Assembly (NCBI GenBank): GCA_963698165.1
Contig: CAVOPT010000016.1
Location: 446,758-510,757, forward strand
Source of the DNA: JAAYUJ01 sp963698165
Lineage (GTDB): Bacteria > Desulfobacterota > Syntrophobacteria > Syntrophobacterales > Syntrophobacteraceae
DNA: 64,000 nt
Direction: 5' to 3'
Positions 46,029-56,300 of the stretch are shown here, one piece after another. Numbering within the stretch: position 1 is the first letter of the stretch; the number at the start of each line of letters is the position of its first letter. The notes beneath the pieces are model-generated. The model was given only the letters and a program-made list of their open reading frames with translations, made no database searches and was not told the origin of the DNA. A program made the translations under genes and the position numbers.

Positions 46029-46568
46029 TCAGCGGGGCTTCTTCTTCTCCTCGAAGCACTTTATGGCATCCGGTATGAGTCTCCGGATGAAAAGATCCTT
46101 GTCTCCTTCAAAAGCTTCCTGGTATTCCCCAAAGCGCGGATGCTCCGTGGAGAGGGGAGGAGTCTGATGTCTCACGGGGGAGAACCGGGTGGTGAACTGT
46201 TCCACGAGGTCCAGCAGAGGGATGTGCACGGTAGGCCAGTCGTCTATCCACTGAAGGCGCCGCATGGACTCGAACCTCAGTTGGTCCAGGAGAAAGAGAG
46301 TGATGTCCGTCACCGTGATGATGTCAGCGGCTTCCAGGGAGTAGAAGCGAGGCCCCTTCCCAAGCCCCAGGAAGCCCATGATGAGTTCGTAGAGGGCCAT
46401 CGACGACTCTTCACTGCCTTCGATGAGTGCGGCGAGCACCGCGTCGCTGAGGTCCACGGGGGCGGCGTTGGGATCAAACGTTTCGGAGAAGCGGCGCTTC
46501 CAGCTCTTGTAGCCCCTTTTCGCGACCAGTTGGCGCTTTTGCTCCTCCATTTCCAGGACTTTTCCCAC
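46029..46568 (-). CDS. Conserved-looking hypothetical protein
   Basis: 179 residues, acidic, mainly helical, no membrane segment or Cys motif. Segments such as FYSLEAADIITVTDITLFLLDQLRFESMRRLQWIDDW look like a conserved soluble protein, but I do not recognise the family. It starts 14 bases after the Memo-AMMECR1 gene on the same strand and probably shares its transcript. Confidence 0.65.
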   Translation of the reverse strand: MGKVLEMEEQKRQLVAKRGYKSWKRRFSETFDPNAAPVDLSDAVLAALIEGSEESSMALYELIMGFLGLGKGPRFYSLEAADIITVTDITLFLLDQLRFESMRRLQWIDDWPTVHIPLLDLVEQFTTRFSPVRHQTPPLSTEHPRFGEYQEAFEGDKDLFIRRLIPDAIKCFEEKKKPR

Positions 46569-46582
46569 GGTTTCTCCTTGCC

Positions 46583-48001
46583 CTAAAAAACATCCGCCGA
46601 GAAGGCGAATATCTCGGTGTCAGCGTCTTGCCAGGCGTCGGATGGGAGGCCCGCTTTTCGGCATGTCCACTGAAGGAACTGCATCGCATCCCACTGGTGC
46701 TCCGTTGCGACCTGGGGAAGCAAAAGACCGGACCTCAACCCTTTGCGGATCATCACACCGTGTTTTCCGATGTGGATGTCTTCGGGTTGGTGGATGGGCT
46801 CCATGGGTGTGAGAACGGATATTTCAAGGTGAATCCCGTCGAATTCGTCGGGACCCAGAGGAGAAAAGCGGGGATCGCAGAAGGCCGCCTGGACGCCCAT
46901 TTCCCTCACTGTTTCATGAAGTGGGCATCGTGGCTCGATCATCCCGATACATCCCCTGAGTTCGTCGTCCAGGTGGAGGCAAACGAAGGCGCCCCTGTGT
47001 TCCTTGAGTTTCTCCGATTGGATGGTTCTCTCGGGTGTGGGCTTCTTCAGCAGGCGAGAGCGTATGGCCTCGCGGGCGATTTCGTGAAGGGTCTTTTTCT
47101 CCTCTTCCGAAAGACCCAGGTCAACGCCGACTTTTCCCTGTTCCGTGTGAAGCCTCCCCGCCTTCTTCCCCGGATTGGCGTAGAAGGCGGCGGCCATGTA
47201 GCCGACGACGCCGCTCTTGTCTCCCGTGACATCCCCTGAGTTGGCATAGTGGAGGACCCTTGACTTGTTCGCCCCAAGTTTCCTCGAAGCCAGCATGACG
47301 GTGACCATCGGGCCTGCCCCGCACGCTTCACACGTGCCCTTGTTCAATTCCCTGGAAAGACCCTGGGAATCAAACGCCGCGATGCGATCGAGAACAATCT
47401 GGTCCAGCTTCTTGGCTTCCAGATATGGGTGATAGTGGGAGAGATCGCTGCTGGCAACCAAGAGGACGTTCTTACCCGAGCACTCCTCGGCAATGGCCTC
47501 CGCAAGCTCCTCGCAGAACGTGTGGGAATGGTCTCCCATGACGACGGGAACCAGTTGAAAGGGGTCAAGAACACACTGGAGAAAGGGAAGCTGGATTTCG
47601 AGGGAGTGCTCCTGATCATGGGCCTGGGGCAAATAGCCTCTGAAGCCTTTGTGCCGAAGGAGACCTTCCACAAGATCCCGCCGGATCGAGACGACACCGA
47701 GCGGAGTGCGGAAGCCGCCTTGGTCGAAGACGCTCGCCCCTCGAAAATGAGCCCGATGACTGGGGGCGATAACCAGCACGCAGTCGAAGGGCTGTTGCTG
47801 CAGTAGCTTATACGCGTGGGCCGCTACCGATCCGGAATACATGTAGCCGGCATGAGGGGCAATCAGGGCGACCAGGTTTCCCCCAAGATCTTGGGTTGGA
47901 GCTTCGTCGAGATATCTCGCTATCTCCCTCCTGAGGGTGGATGGTTCTCCTGGGTACCAGCTTCCTGCAATGACAGAGTCTCGAATTTTTTCCGCGGCCA
48001 T
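46583..48001 (-). CDS. Memo-AMMECR1 fusion (AmmeMemoRadiSam B+A)
   Basis: 472 residues. The N-terminal Memo domain (about 5-275) has the metal site in LIAPHAGYMYSG, VIAPSHRAH, QEHSLEIQLPFLQ and VASSDLSHYHPY, with the CGAGP turn. The C-terminal AMMECR1 domain (about 300-472) has GAFVCLHLDDELRGCIGMIEP, and HLEISVLTPMEPI, then HGVMIRKGLRSGLLLPQVATE. These two with a radical-SAM protein make the AmmeMemoRadiSam set; the radical-SAM gene is not here. The reaction is unknown. A separate, unfused Memo is at 15266-16582. Confidence 0.9.
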   Translation of the reverse strand: MAAEKIRDSVIAGSWYPGEPSTLRREIARYLDEAPTQDLGGNLVALIAPHAGYMYSGSVAAHAYKLLQQQPFDCVLVIAPSHRAHFRGASVFDQGGFRTPLGVVSIRRDLVEGLLRHKGFRGYLPQAHDQEHSLEIQLPFLQCVLDPFQLVPVVMGDHSHTFCEELAEAIAEECSGKNVLLVASSDLSHYHPYLEAKKLDQIVLDRIAAFDSQGLSRELNKGTCEACGAGPMVTVMLASRKLGANKSRVLHYANSGDVTGDKSGVVGYMAAAFYANPGKKAGRLHTEQGKVGVDLGLSEEEKKTLHEIAREAIRSRLLKKPTPERTIQSEKLKEHRGAFVCLHLDDELRGCIGMIEPRCPLHETVREMGVQAAFCDPRFSPLGPDEFDGIHLEISVLTPMEPIHQPEDIHIGKHGVMIRKGLRSGLLLPQVATEHQWDAMQFLQWTCRKAGLPSDAWQDADTEIFAFSADVF

Positions 48002-48300
48002 GAGGACCCTCCAACCTGATCCGTCAATCGTCGGGTTTACCCCGACAAGGACCTCGATACCTCCTTCGGACCCGCGAATTGAAGCCGATGCGAGAGGGAA
48101 TCCATGAAAAAGCCTTCATCGATCAATTTCCTTTATTTAAACATTGGGATCGGACTGGTGTCAATGCGCAACTCGGAGTGGTCGACCGCCGGTCATTTGT
48201 TGTAAAAGCAAATTTCAGCGTACACTTCCCCGAAGGCGTTGTTCCGCGTGACGTGGAAACGGTGCCCGGGGACGGCGAGCGATTCGAGTCACCGGATCAC

Positions 48301-49059
48301 ATGGACGAGGAAAGGGGATGGCGGAAAGGAATGCGAGTCAACCTGGAAAACATCACGATTCTCCTCCACAAGCCCAGTTATCCCGAGAATGTCGGTGCGG
48401 CTGCGCGAGCGGCAAAAAACATGGGCCTGAAGCAGTTGGTGGTGGTGAGTCCCCAGAACTGCGATCTGGGGAGGATTCTGAAGATGGCCACCCACTGGGC
48501 CGAGGACGTGGTGGTGAACATGGAAGTGCGCGATGACCTGAGGGAGGCTCTCGCGCCATACCATTTCGTGGTGGGAACAACGGCCCGGACGGGTTCCCAT
48601 CGCCAAACCATCCGAGATCCCAGGAGGCTTGCCGAGGAACTGGTTTCGGTCAGCCAGAAGAATCGCGTCGTGGTGGTGTTCGGGCCGGAGAAGACCGGGT
48701 TGAGCAACGACGATCTGAAATACTGCCATGCGCTGGTGACCATTCCCACCGCCGATTTCGTGTCCCTCAACCTGGCTCAGGCGGTGATGGTCGTCGCATA
48801 CGAGATCTTCATGGCCGCCAGGGAGGAGCCCAAGGTTTTCGTTCCCCGCCTGGCCAAGAGCGAGGAAATGGAAGCCATGTACGATCACCTCACGGAAACC
48901 CTGGCCAGAATCAACTTCATCAACCCCGAAAATCCCCAACACTGGATGCTGAATGTTCGCCGATTCCTGAACCGTATCGGGCTCCGGGCCAGGGAGGTGA
49001 AGATCATCCGGGGCATCTGCAGGCAGATCCTCTGGTACAGTGAAAAACGAATCCCCTAG
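48301..49059 (+). CDS. TrmJ/SpoU-family RNA 2'-O-methyltransferase
   Basis: 252 residues from an ATG at 48301; an ATG at 48331 would match TrmJ N-termini more closely, but AAGGA abuts it. The frame opens from 48079 without likely coding sense. Knotted SPOUT motifs are clear: NVGAAARAAKNMG, VVFGPEKTGLSNDDL and IPTADFVSLNLAQAVMVVAYE. A C-terminal helical part (HLTETLARINFINPENPQHWML) matches TrmJ, which modifies position 32 of tRNA. The tRNA target is inferred. Confidence 0.88.
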   Translation: MDEERGWRKGMRVNLENITILLHKPSYPENVGAAARAAKNMGLKQLVVVSPQNCDLGRILKMATHWAEDVVVNMEVRDDLREALAPYHFVVGTTARTGSHRQTIRDPRRLAEELVSVSQKNRVVVVFGPEKTGLSNDDLKYCHALVTIPTADFVSLNLAQAVMVVAYEIFMAAREEPKVFVPRLAKSEEMEAMYDHLTETLARINFINPENPQHWMLNVRRFLNRIGLRAREVKIIRGICRQILWYSEKRIP

Positions 49060-49127
49060 GGGTGAAGACGTTTGATGGCAGTCCCTCATGCCCCTTTGGG
49101 CACCCGAAATGATGAAAAGCTTTGAAT

Positions 49128-49205
49128 CCACCGCACAGAGGGCGCCGAGAGCCCAAAGGATGCACAAAGGGCCTTTTTCAGTCTTTCTTCGCGTCCTTCG
49201 CGTCT
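49128..49205. repeat. Dispersed inverted purine/pyrimidine repeat in the 49060-49362 gap
   Basis: The left part is purine-rich (CACAGAGGGCGCCGAGAGCC) and the right part is its approximate pyrimidine mirror (CTTCGCGTCCTTCGCGTCTTTGC). It looks like a longer, imperfect version of the elements at 5818-5866 and 9604-9675. The rest of the gap holds the leader of the antitoxin gene only. Confidence 0.5.
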
Positions 49206-49362
49206 TTGCGGCGAATTGGAAAATGAAAGAACTCATCCTAAATTTGACTATTTCCCCAGCTCTGGTATGCTTAAACGAGGAAATTGTTATTTTCGTAAAT
49301 TGTTAATCATAATGGGCAACCAAAAACCACTATACAAAAGACGCGCCGCGGAGGACAGGGAC

Positions 49363-49647
49363 ATGGAACTCATCAAAGTCAGGCGCAATTACCAGGTCAC
49401 CATCCCCCAGGACCTGCGCAAAAAACTCAAGCTCTCGGTAGGCGACTATGTTGAAGCCGATGTAGAGAACGGGAAGATCGTGATCCGTCCGGTAAAAGTC
49501 GTGCGTCCGGATGAGGAATACTTTTTCACCAAGGAGTGGCAGGACAAGGAAGCGGAAGCGGACGGGGATATTGCCGAGGGCAGGGTATTGGGGCCCTTTG
49601 AGAGCGCCAAGGCCGGGATCCGGGTTCTTAAGAAAGCCAAGGCATGA
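49363..49647 (+). CDS. AbrB/MazE-type antitoxin
   Basis: 94 residues from an ATG with GGAGG 8 bases upstream. The N-terminal swapped-hairpin AbrB domain (KVRRNYQVTIPQDLRKKLKLSVGDYVEADVENGKIVIRPV) is the DNA-binding part. The acidic, disordered tail (about 50-90) would neutralise the toxin. It probably represses its own promoter. The frame continues upstream to 49216, but that part is not like the family. It overlaps the toxin gene by 4 bases. Confidence 0.87.
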   Translation: MELIKVRRNYQVTIPQDLRKKLKLSVGDYVEADVENGKIVIRPVKVVRPDEEYFFTKEWQDKEAEADGDIAEGRVLGPFESAKAGIRVLKKAKA

Positions 49648-49901
49648 AGCTCGTCTTCACCAAGAGCTTTGTCAGGGACTACCAGGCGCTTTCTGAGGAG
49701 CTCCAAAAGCCCGCAGACAAGCAGCTAGAGCGCCTGGCGGAAAATCCAAGTCATCCCTCCTTGAACGTCAAGAAAATGCGCGATCCCAGAAACATCTGGG
49801 AAGCCCGAGTCACCAAAGCCTACCGCCTCACCTTCCAACTGGAAGGTGGCGTATGCATTTTGAGAAGGCTCGGGACCCATGACATACTGCGCAAGCCCTA
49901 G
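49644..49901 (+). CDS. RelE/ParE-superfamily toxin
   Basis: 85 residues, basic, with the short alpha/beta RelE-like layout: LVFTKSFVRDYQAL at the N-terminus, and WEARVTKAYRLTFQLEGG, then ILRRLGTHDIL at the C-terminus. These arginine-rich strands usually form the mRNA-cutting surface. The start overlaps the antitoxin stop (ATGA). It is probably a ribosome-dependent mRNA endonuclease; ParE-type gyrase poison is less likely. Confidence 0.85.
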   Translation: MKLVFTKSFVRDYQALSEELQKPADKQLERLAENPSHPSLNVKKMRDPRNIWEARVTKAYRLTFQLEGGVCILRRLGTHDILRKP

Positions 49902-50131
49902 GGCCTTCCACTGCCTCCAACCGACCGCTCTATTTTGGCCCACAATCCATTTTCTCCAGCCTGACAAGGGTAGATAATACCCCCAAATCCGCCGAATGCA
50001 CTTGATCATCCTTAATCAGGATAACTTCTCAGAGCAGGCGATTCATCTTTGGATTGCAGGAGCCCTTCCCGCAGCCCTCTGCTCAGCGGCCGCCGCCGGG
50101 GCAATTCCCCTTGCCCCTTGCACCAGGCTTT

Positions 50132-51839
50132 TCAGTGTGTTCCTCTCGTGATTCGGGAGCATTCGTCGATGGGAACGACGGCCTTGGGGGCAGATACGGC
50201 GAGCCCCCCGAAAGCGTCTGAGAATTTGCAGTCGAGATAGTCATCCAGCTCCACGAGGAACCCTCCGAAGTTGGGGATTCCCTGAATGGCCTCGCTGTTC
50301 TTCTTTGCTGCCTTCAGCAGTTGATAGTACAGGGTTTGGAGCTTCCAGACCTCGACTCGCAATTTCAATTGGCGAGAGATACGGATGAGGCGATAAAAGC
50401 GGGCGGCATGCCGGAGCGAGAAGGTCTCCTCGAGCCCGGTGAGTGTCTCCACCATGGCCTTCCCGAGTCCTGTTGCGATCCGGCTCATCTCGAGGTTGAC
50501 TCCCCACGATTCCGCATCGGCCTGCAGGGAGGCAAGCTTTCCCATATGGGCTCGGTAGAAGAAGCTGGACTCGTCCCAGTTCTCCGGTTTCTCCAGGCTC
50601 TCGCCCCGCGGGGAAACCTCCTGCAGCAGCATTTCATCTCGGGTCCCGATCGATGAGCACATGGACATACGCATCACGGACTGCCCAGGGGTCTCGAGTC
50701 AGAAGCGCCATTCTCTCCTCGAAGTGATGAGCCAGCTTCTCTCTGAGATGGTTCATGGCTTCCCGCAAAGGAGTCCTCCATTTCTGGCTCCAGCCGTCGC
50801 CGCCGCCGCCGATGTGACACCCGCAGTCCTCGGTCCACCTTCCCAAACCGTGGGCACAGCTCCATGCGGTATCCTCGTGGATCTCCACCTGAGCCAGGAC
50901 CGGGAAAGAGTCCAGAAAGGCGGCGTAGTTGACGACCCTCGATGTCACATCCCGGCTCATTTGTTGAAACGCCGAGGCAAGTGCCATGTCCCCGAACTTG
51001 AAATGATGTCCGTAGGATTCCCCGTCCGTGGCTGTATGGACCAGCCAGGGTTCTTCCACCGTAGGGTCGCGATTGTCATGACAGGATTGAACGCGTGAGA
51101 GAAGATGCCCGCTATCCCCAAGCAGGCACTCAAAAGCAATGCCTTTTGCCAGGGAAGCGTCGTAAAAGAAAAGGAAGAGCGACTTGCCTCCCTTGCACCG
51201 GTAGCGATATGGGCGCCCCGTCGGAATGCTTCCGTCGGTGACGTCCTGCCAAGGCGAGCCTCCCTTTTCGAAACGCCATCGAGCTGCCTGAAAAGGGGAT
51301 AAAATGGTGAACCGTATACCGGCCTCGGCGAGCACATCCAGCGTCTCCCCGTCCACGGCGGTTTCCGGCAGCCACATCCCTTCGGGGCGGCGTCCGAACC
51401 GCTCCTCAAAGTCTCGTATTCCCCAGAGGACCTGGGTCATCTTATCCCGGCGGTTTGCAAGGGGCATGATGATATGGGTGTAAACCTGGGCGAGGGCATT
51501 GCCGTGTCCGCGAAAACGCTCACAGCTTTTCCTGTCTGCATCGATGATGGCCGCGTGGGTCCAGGGGTCGTGAGCCTGCAGCCATTGGAGCAGGGTAGGG
51601 CCGAAGTTGAAGCTCATGGATTCGTAGTTGTTGTGCAGTTCCAGGATTTTGTTGTGCTCATCGGTGATTCGGGCGGCGGCGTTGGCACGGTAACACTCCA
51701 AATTGATTCTTTCGTTCCAGTCGTGGTAAGGGGAGGCCGAATGCTCACGCTCAATGGCTTCAAGCCAGGGATTGTACCTCGGAGGCTGGTAGAAGTGGCC
51801 GTGAATACAGACAAATTTGGTTGTCCAGTCTTTTTTCAT
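50132..51839 (-). pseudogene. GH57/DUF3536 glycoside hydrolase, internally deleted and frameshifted
   Basis: The N-terminal frame (51839-50634, about 401 residues) is a GH57-type barrel: FVCIHGHFYQPPRYNPW, MSFNFGPTLLQWL, GMWLPETAVDGETL and HTATDGESYGHHFKFGD. It then hits TGA at 50634. The end of a DUF3536-type C-terminal domain (WGVNLEMSRIATGLGKA, LKLRVEVWKLQTLYYQLL) is present in another frame at 50663-50132. About 200-300 residues between the two parts are missing and the junction (about 50630-50670) shifts frame. The intact enzymes act on alpha-glucans; this one should be non-functional, unless the N-terminal part alone is active. Confidence 0.75.
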
Positions 51840-52095
51840 GTCGCGGTGGTCTCCTGAGAAGTTCACGGTAAGAATGGAAGCACTTCGACCTGCTTGAAGA
51901 CTGTGTTTTTTTGCACCATACTGATCTTATATGGACCACGAAGGGCGCGCAGCCCTCCGCTGCAGGAATGGACCGTTCGTGCCGCAGGGGAGGGGGTCAT
52001 CCCCTCCCCAATTCGTGACAATTGCGTTTGGACACGTCCTTAGTCCACAACAAATGCAAAAGTGGAGAAGTTCGACGAACAAAGAAAGGGATACA

Positions 52096-53271
52096 GTGCG
52101 TTTCATCGACTTGCACGCACAGCAGCGGCGCATAAGGAAAACCGTCGAGGACCGTATTGGAGAGGTCCTCGATCACGGCCAGTACGTCATGGGCCCCGAG
52201 GTGTATGCTCTGGAGGAGCGCCTCGCTCTCTACACAGGCGTCAAGCACGCTGTCAGCTGTGCTTCGGGCACCGACGCCCTGCTCATAGCCCTTATGGCTC
52301 ATGGAGTCGGCCCCGGTGACGCGGTCTTCACAAGCCCTTTCACGTTTGTGGCCACTGCAGAGGTGATTTCCCTGCTCCGAGCGGTGCCCGTGTTTGTGGA
52401 CATCGATCCCGTCAGTTTCAACATGGATCCGGAACACCTGGAGCGCGCTGTGCTGGCGGTCAAGAACGGGGATCCCTCTCTTCATCCGCTGCCCATGTGG
52501 ACAAGCAATGACTCGCTCATGCCTCGTGGGGTCATCGCCGTGGACCTGTTCGGTTTGCCCGCCGATTACGACCGAATCAATGCCATTGCGGGGACCTACG
52601 GCCTTTTCGTCGTGGAGGACGCCGCGCAGTCCTTCGGTGGTGCCCAAAGGGGCGGAAAGGCGTGCAGTCTCGCTCAAATCGGGTGCACCTCCTTTTTCCC
52701 GGCCAAACCGCTTGGGTGCTACGGCGATGGAGGGATGTGCTTCACCGGGGACGACGGGTTGGCGGCAGCGATGCGGTCCATCCGGGTACATGGTGGGGGA
52801 GCGGACAAGTACGACAATGTCCGCGTTGGAATCAACGGCAGGCTCGACACGCTTCAAGCAGCCATCCTGCTTGCAAAGTTCGAGATTTTTCCCGACGAAC
52901 TGGAATCGAGAGGCAGGGTGGCTCAGCTGTATGGCGACCTGATCGGCCGTGCGAACCCGCATCTGGCTATTCCGCGTGTGCCGGAAGGATACACCTCGGC
53001 CTGGGCCCAGTATTCCCTCTTGGCGAAAGACGAGGAAAAGCGGTCGCTTATTCTCACGAGACTCGGGGAGGCAGGAATACCTGCGGCTGTGTACTATCCT
53101 AAACCCCTGCATCTACAGAAGGCCTTCAGTCCTCTCGGGTACCGGGAAGGAGACTTCCCCGTGAGCGAGGCCTGTGCCCGGAGGATTTTCAGTCTTCCCA
53201 TGCATCCATACCTCAGCGAGGCGGAGCAGCGAGCTGTCGTGGCGCAACTCCTCTCGGCAGGTGACCACTAG
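52096..53271 (+). CDS. DegT/DnrJ/EryC1/StrS-family sugar aminotransferase
   Basis: 391 residues from a GTG at 52096 (AGGG upstream), giving the family's usual RFIDLHAQ start; the open frame begins at 51931 with unlikely sequence. PLP signatures: VSCASGTDALLIAL, VVEDAAQSFGG and FFPAKPLGCYGDGG with the Schiff-base Lys, then HGGGADKY and NGRLDTLQAAIL. Products make amino-sugars for polysaccharides, usually transaminating a UDP- or dTDP-keto sugar. A hexapeptide transferase gene at 57340-58140 may belong to the same envelope theme. Confidence 0.9.
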   Translation: MRFIDLHAQQRRIRKTVEDRIGEVLDHGQYVMGPEVYALEERLALYTGVKHAVSCASGTDALLIALMAHGVGPGDAVFTSPFTFVATAEVISLLRAVPVFVDIDPVSFNMDPEHLERAVLAVKNGDPSLHPLPMWTSNDSLMPRGVIAVDLFGLPADYDRINAIAGTYGLFVVEDAAQSFGGAQRGGKACSLAQIGCTSFFPAKPLGCYGDGGMCFTGDDGLAAAMRSIRVHGGGADKYDNVRVGINGRLDTLQAAILLAKFEIFPDELESRGRVAQLYGDLIGRANPHLAIPRVPEGYTSAWAQYSLLAKDEEKRSLILTRLGEAGIPAAVYYPKPLHLQKAFSPLGYREGDFPVSEACARRIFSLPMHPYLSEAEQRAVVAQLLSAGDH

Positions 53272-53320
53272 AAGGGCTCCAGACAAAAGGGCGTCACAGC
53301 TACGGACGTGATCACAATCC

Positions 53321-56300
53321 TCAGGCATGAAAGCCTTCGCGGGGACCGTACGCTTCATCGTTCCCGTCATCCTCGCCAATGACCTCTTCGAGTACCCTGG
53401 CGAGCTCGGCCATCTTGAAAGGTTTCGGTACGACCCCCTTGAAGCCGAAGCGTTCGTAGTGGGACATCACCACATCCCCCGAGTAACCGCTCGACACGAT
53501 GGCCTTCACCCGCGGATCAATCTCCACGAGCCTGAGAATCGCCTCTCGGCCTCCCATTCCCCCGGGAATGGTGAGGTCCATGATGACGGCGTCGAAAGGC
53601 GTTTGATTCGCCATGGCTTCGCGGTACAGTTGGATCGCCTCCGAGCCGTCCCTGGCGTGAACGACGTCGTAACCCAGTTGCTCGAGCATCTCCCCCACCA
53701 CTTCCCGCACCACCTCCTCGTCATCCATGATGAGGATCCTATAGTGGACATGGGGCAGGGGAAACACGAACCCGGCGGTCAAGGGAGCCTCTTTATCCGA
53801 TGCGGGCATATGAATCACAAACGTGGTGTGAACCCCCAGCTCCGATTCGGCCGTGATGAACCCGCCGTGCTTCTTGATGATGGAGTATGCCGTGGCAAGC
53901 CCGAGGCCGCTCCCTTTCTGCTTTGTCGTGAAATAGGGATCGAAAATCTTCGAGAGATGCTCCTTGGGAATCCCATAGCCTTCGTCCGTGATGGAGATTT
54001 TCACGAAGTTTCCCGGGTCCACTGGAAGGCCGTCCCCCGGGTGCAGGACTTCGTTTGAGGCCCTCACCGTGACGACGCCTCCTTCCGGCATCGCCTGAAC
54101 CCCATTGAGGACAATGTTGTGGATGACCTGCGTGATCTGCCCCTCGTCCACGTCCGAGGCCCGAAGGTCGCTGTCGATTTCCAGTTCGCAGCGCACATTG
54201 GACCCGAGGAGCGCAAAGTGAACGGAGCTTTCAAGGAGTCTGGCCATGGAGGTCGTCCGCTTGATGGGCGCTCCCCCGCGGGCGAAGGTCAGGAGCTGCT
54301 GAGTGAGGTCCTTGGCTTTCATGGCGGCGAGTTCCAGCTGCTCCAACCGCTTCATGACCCTGTCCCCCGGCATGGCAAACAACTTGGCCAGGGAGATGTT
54401 TCCAAGGATTCCCGTCAAGATGTTGTTGTAGTCGTGGGCAAGGCCTCCCGCAAGCACTCCGAGTGATTCCAGCTTCTGGCGGGTGATGAGCTCCGTTTCC
54501 GCCTTCTTCTGATCGGTGAGATCAACCACGATTCCCCTGAGTCCAACGACCTGGCCCCCCCGTGAAACGGGACTGGAATAGACGATGGCGGGAAAAGTAC
54601 CGCCATCCTTTCTCTGTATCGCATACTCGTTGCGTCCCGGCTTCTCGCCGCTCAGGTACTGGACAATGTCAGCGGGTTCCATTTCGAGATCATCCCGGGC
54701 AAATACTTGAACCGCGGTCAAACCCCCGAGTGCCTCTTCCTTCGAATATCCGAAAGCTTCCAGGGCAGCGTGGTTCACGAAGGTAAAACGGCCCTCGAGG
54801 TCCATTTCATACACGGGCTGGGGAAGGAGGTCGGACATCTCCCTGTAACGCTCCTCGCTCTCCCGCAGTGCCTCCTCGGCTCGCTTGCTTTTGCCGATCC
54901 GCGTCTGGAGTTCCTCGTTGATCTCCTCCAGTTCCGCGCTGCCCTCCTTGAGCTCCTGGAACTGGCGTTCCAGGGCAAGTGCCATGATCTGGAAATTGGC
55001 CACCAGGGAGTGAATCTCCGCGTTTTCGCTCTCCGGCCAATCGATACTCTCCTGCTCGAGAAGCCTCTCCGGGAGGTTCGTTGTCATTTCCGCCAGCTTC
55101 TCAAGGGGTTGGAAAACCCGGCGGCTGAGGAAATAAGCGAGGGGCAGAGCCAGCGCGCACAGGATGAAAATGGAGGCGAGGTTTTGAATGTACCTGGTGA
55201 AAAGGTGGGTGAGGTTCGGGGCCGGGTGGATTTCCGCCAGCACTTTCCAGGCAATCATGGGCGACACGGGAGACACCTGGATGAAAGTGAAATCCCGCCA
55301 CCCTTTGACCGCTGGCACAGGCTCCTCCCGGGGCATCCAGCGGACAACCGTTTCAGAGACACGCTCCGTTTCGCCTGTCTTCAAAGGGTTGAAGACCGTT
55401 CGCGGTTTCCTTGCGGGGTTGGAACTGACAATGACACGGTTTTGCATATTCACCAGAGTGATTTCCGGCACTCGGTTCTCCCTGACCCGCAGGAAGTCAT
55501 GAACTTGGCTGAGGTTCACCGCCGCGAGGGCATAGCCGAGCAGGTGCTCCTCCGCGAGAACCGGGACCGAAAACATGACGAGAGGCAGGCTCCTGTCCCC
55601 TTTTCCAATGAAAGACTCGAAGGTGGCAGGCCCCTTTGTCCCCAGGAGCTTCTCGCGCTGGATCAACTCCGTGAAGTCCGGTCCGATGGACGGCACACCC
55701 CGTTCACTGACGGGAGGAAAGACGCCGAAAACGGCTCCCGACGCATCCGCGAGATTGACGTGCTGGATGTCCGGGTACGCCGAGGTGATGAACTCGATGT
55801 ACTGCTCCAGTTCCCCTGAAGTCACCATTCCGGACAGGGCGGCCCCCCTGGCCATGCCCCGCATGGCGTGAAGGTGCAGATCGTTCCAGCTGTTCAGGTA
55901 AGTGATGAATTCCCTGGACGCCTCTTCGAGCCTGGCCACCGTCTGATTTTCAACCTGGCGTTCTTCCTGGCGGCTGTTCAGGACAGTCACGGTGAGGGCA
56001 GGCAGGATCACCGCGGCCACCATGAGGTTGAAAAGCATTTCATGAAAGGGCTTCCTGGAATCGTCCCCGGGCTGTTCCCGAAATTGCCGGAAGGAGGGGA
56101 CCGTGATGAGCAAGTTGGCGACCAGGGCGTTGAACATGCCGTTGATACTCTGTACCAGGGCGAGGAAAAGAGTCTCGAGAAGTCCCACCCCCATGATGAC
56201 GTGATGGAATAACCAGACGAGAGGCATTCCGAGGAAGACCCAGAAGATCCCGTCGAAGAGGAGGATGTTTTTCCGTCCCGGTTTCAGGAGGAGACCCACG

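Noticed and set aside
50634..50636. TGA ending the GH57 N-terminal frame as a selenocysteine codon
   Set aside because: Translation beyond it does not resemble any GH57 sequence, while a different frame does; a frameshift with deletion fits better.
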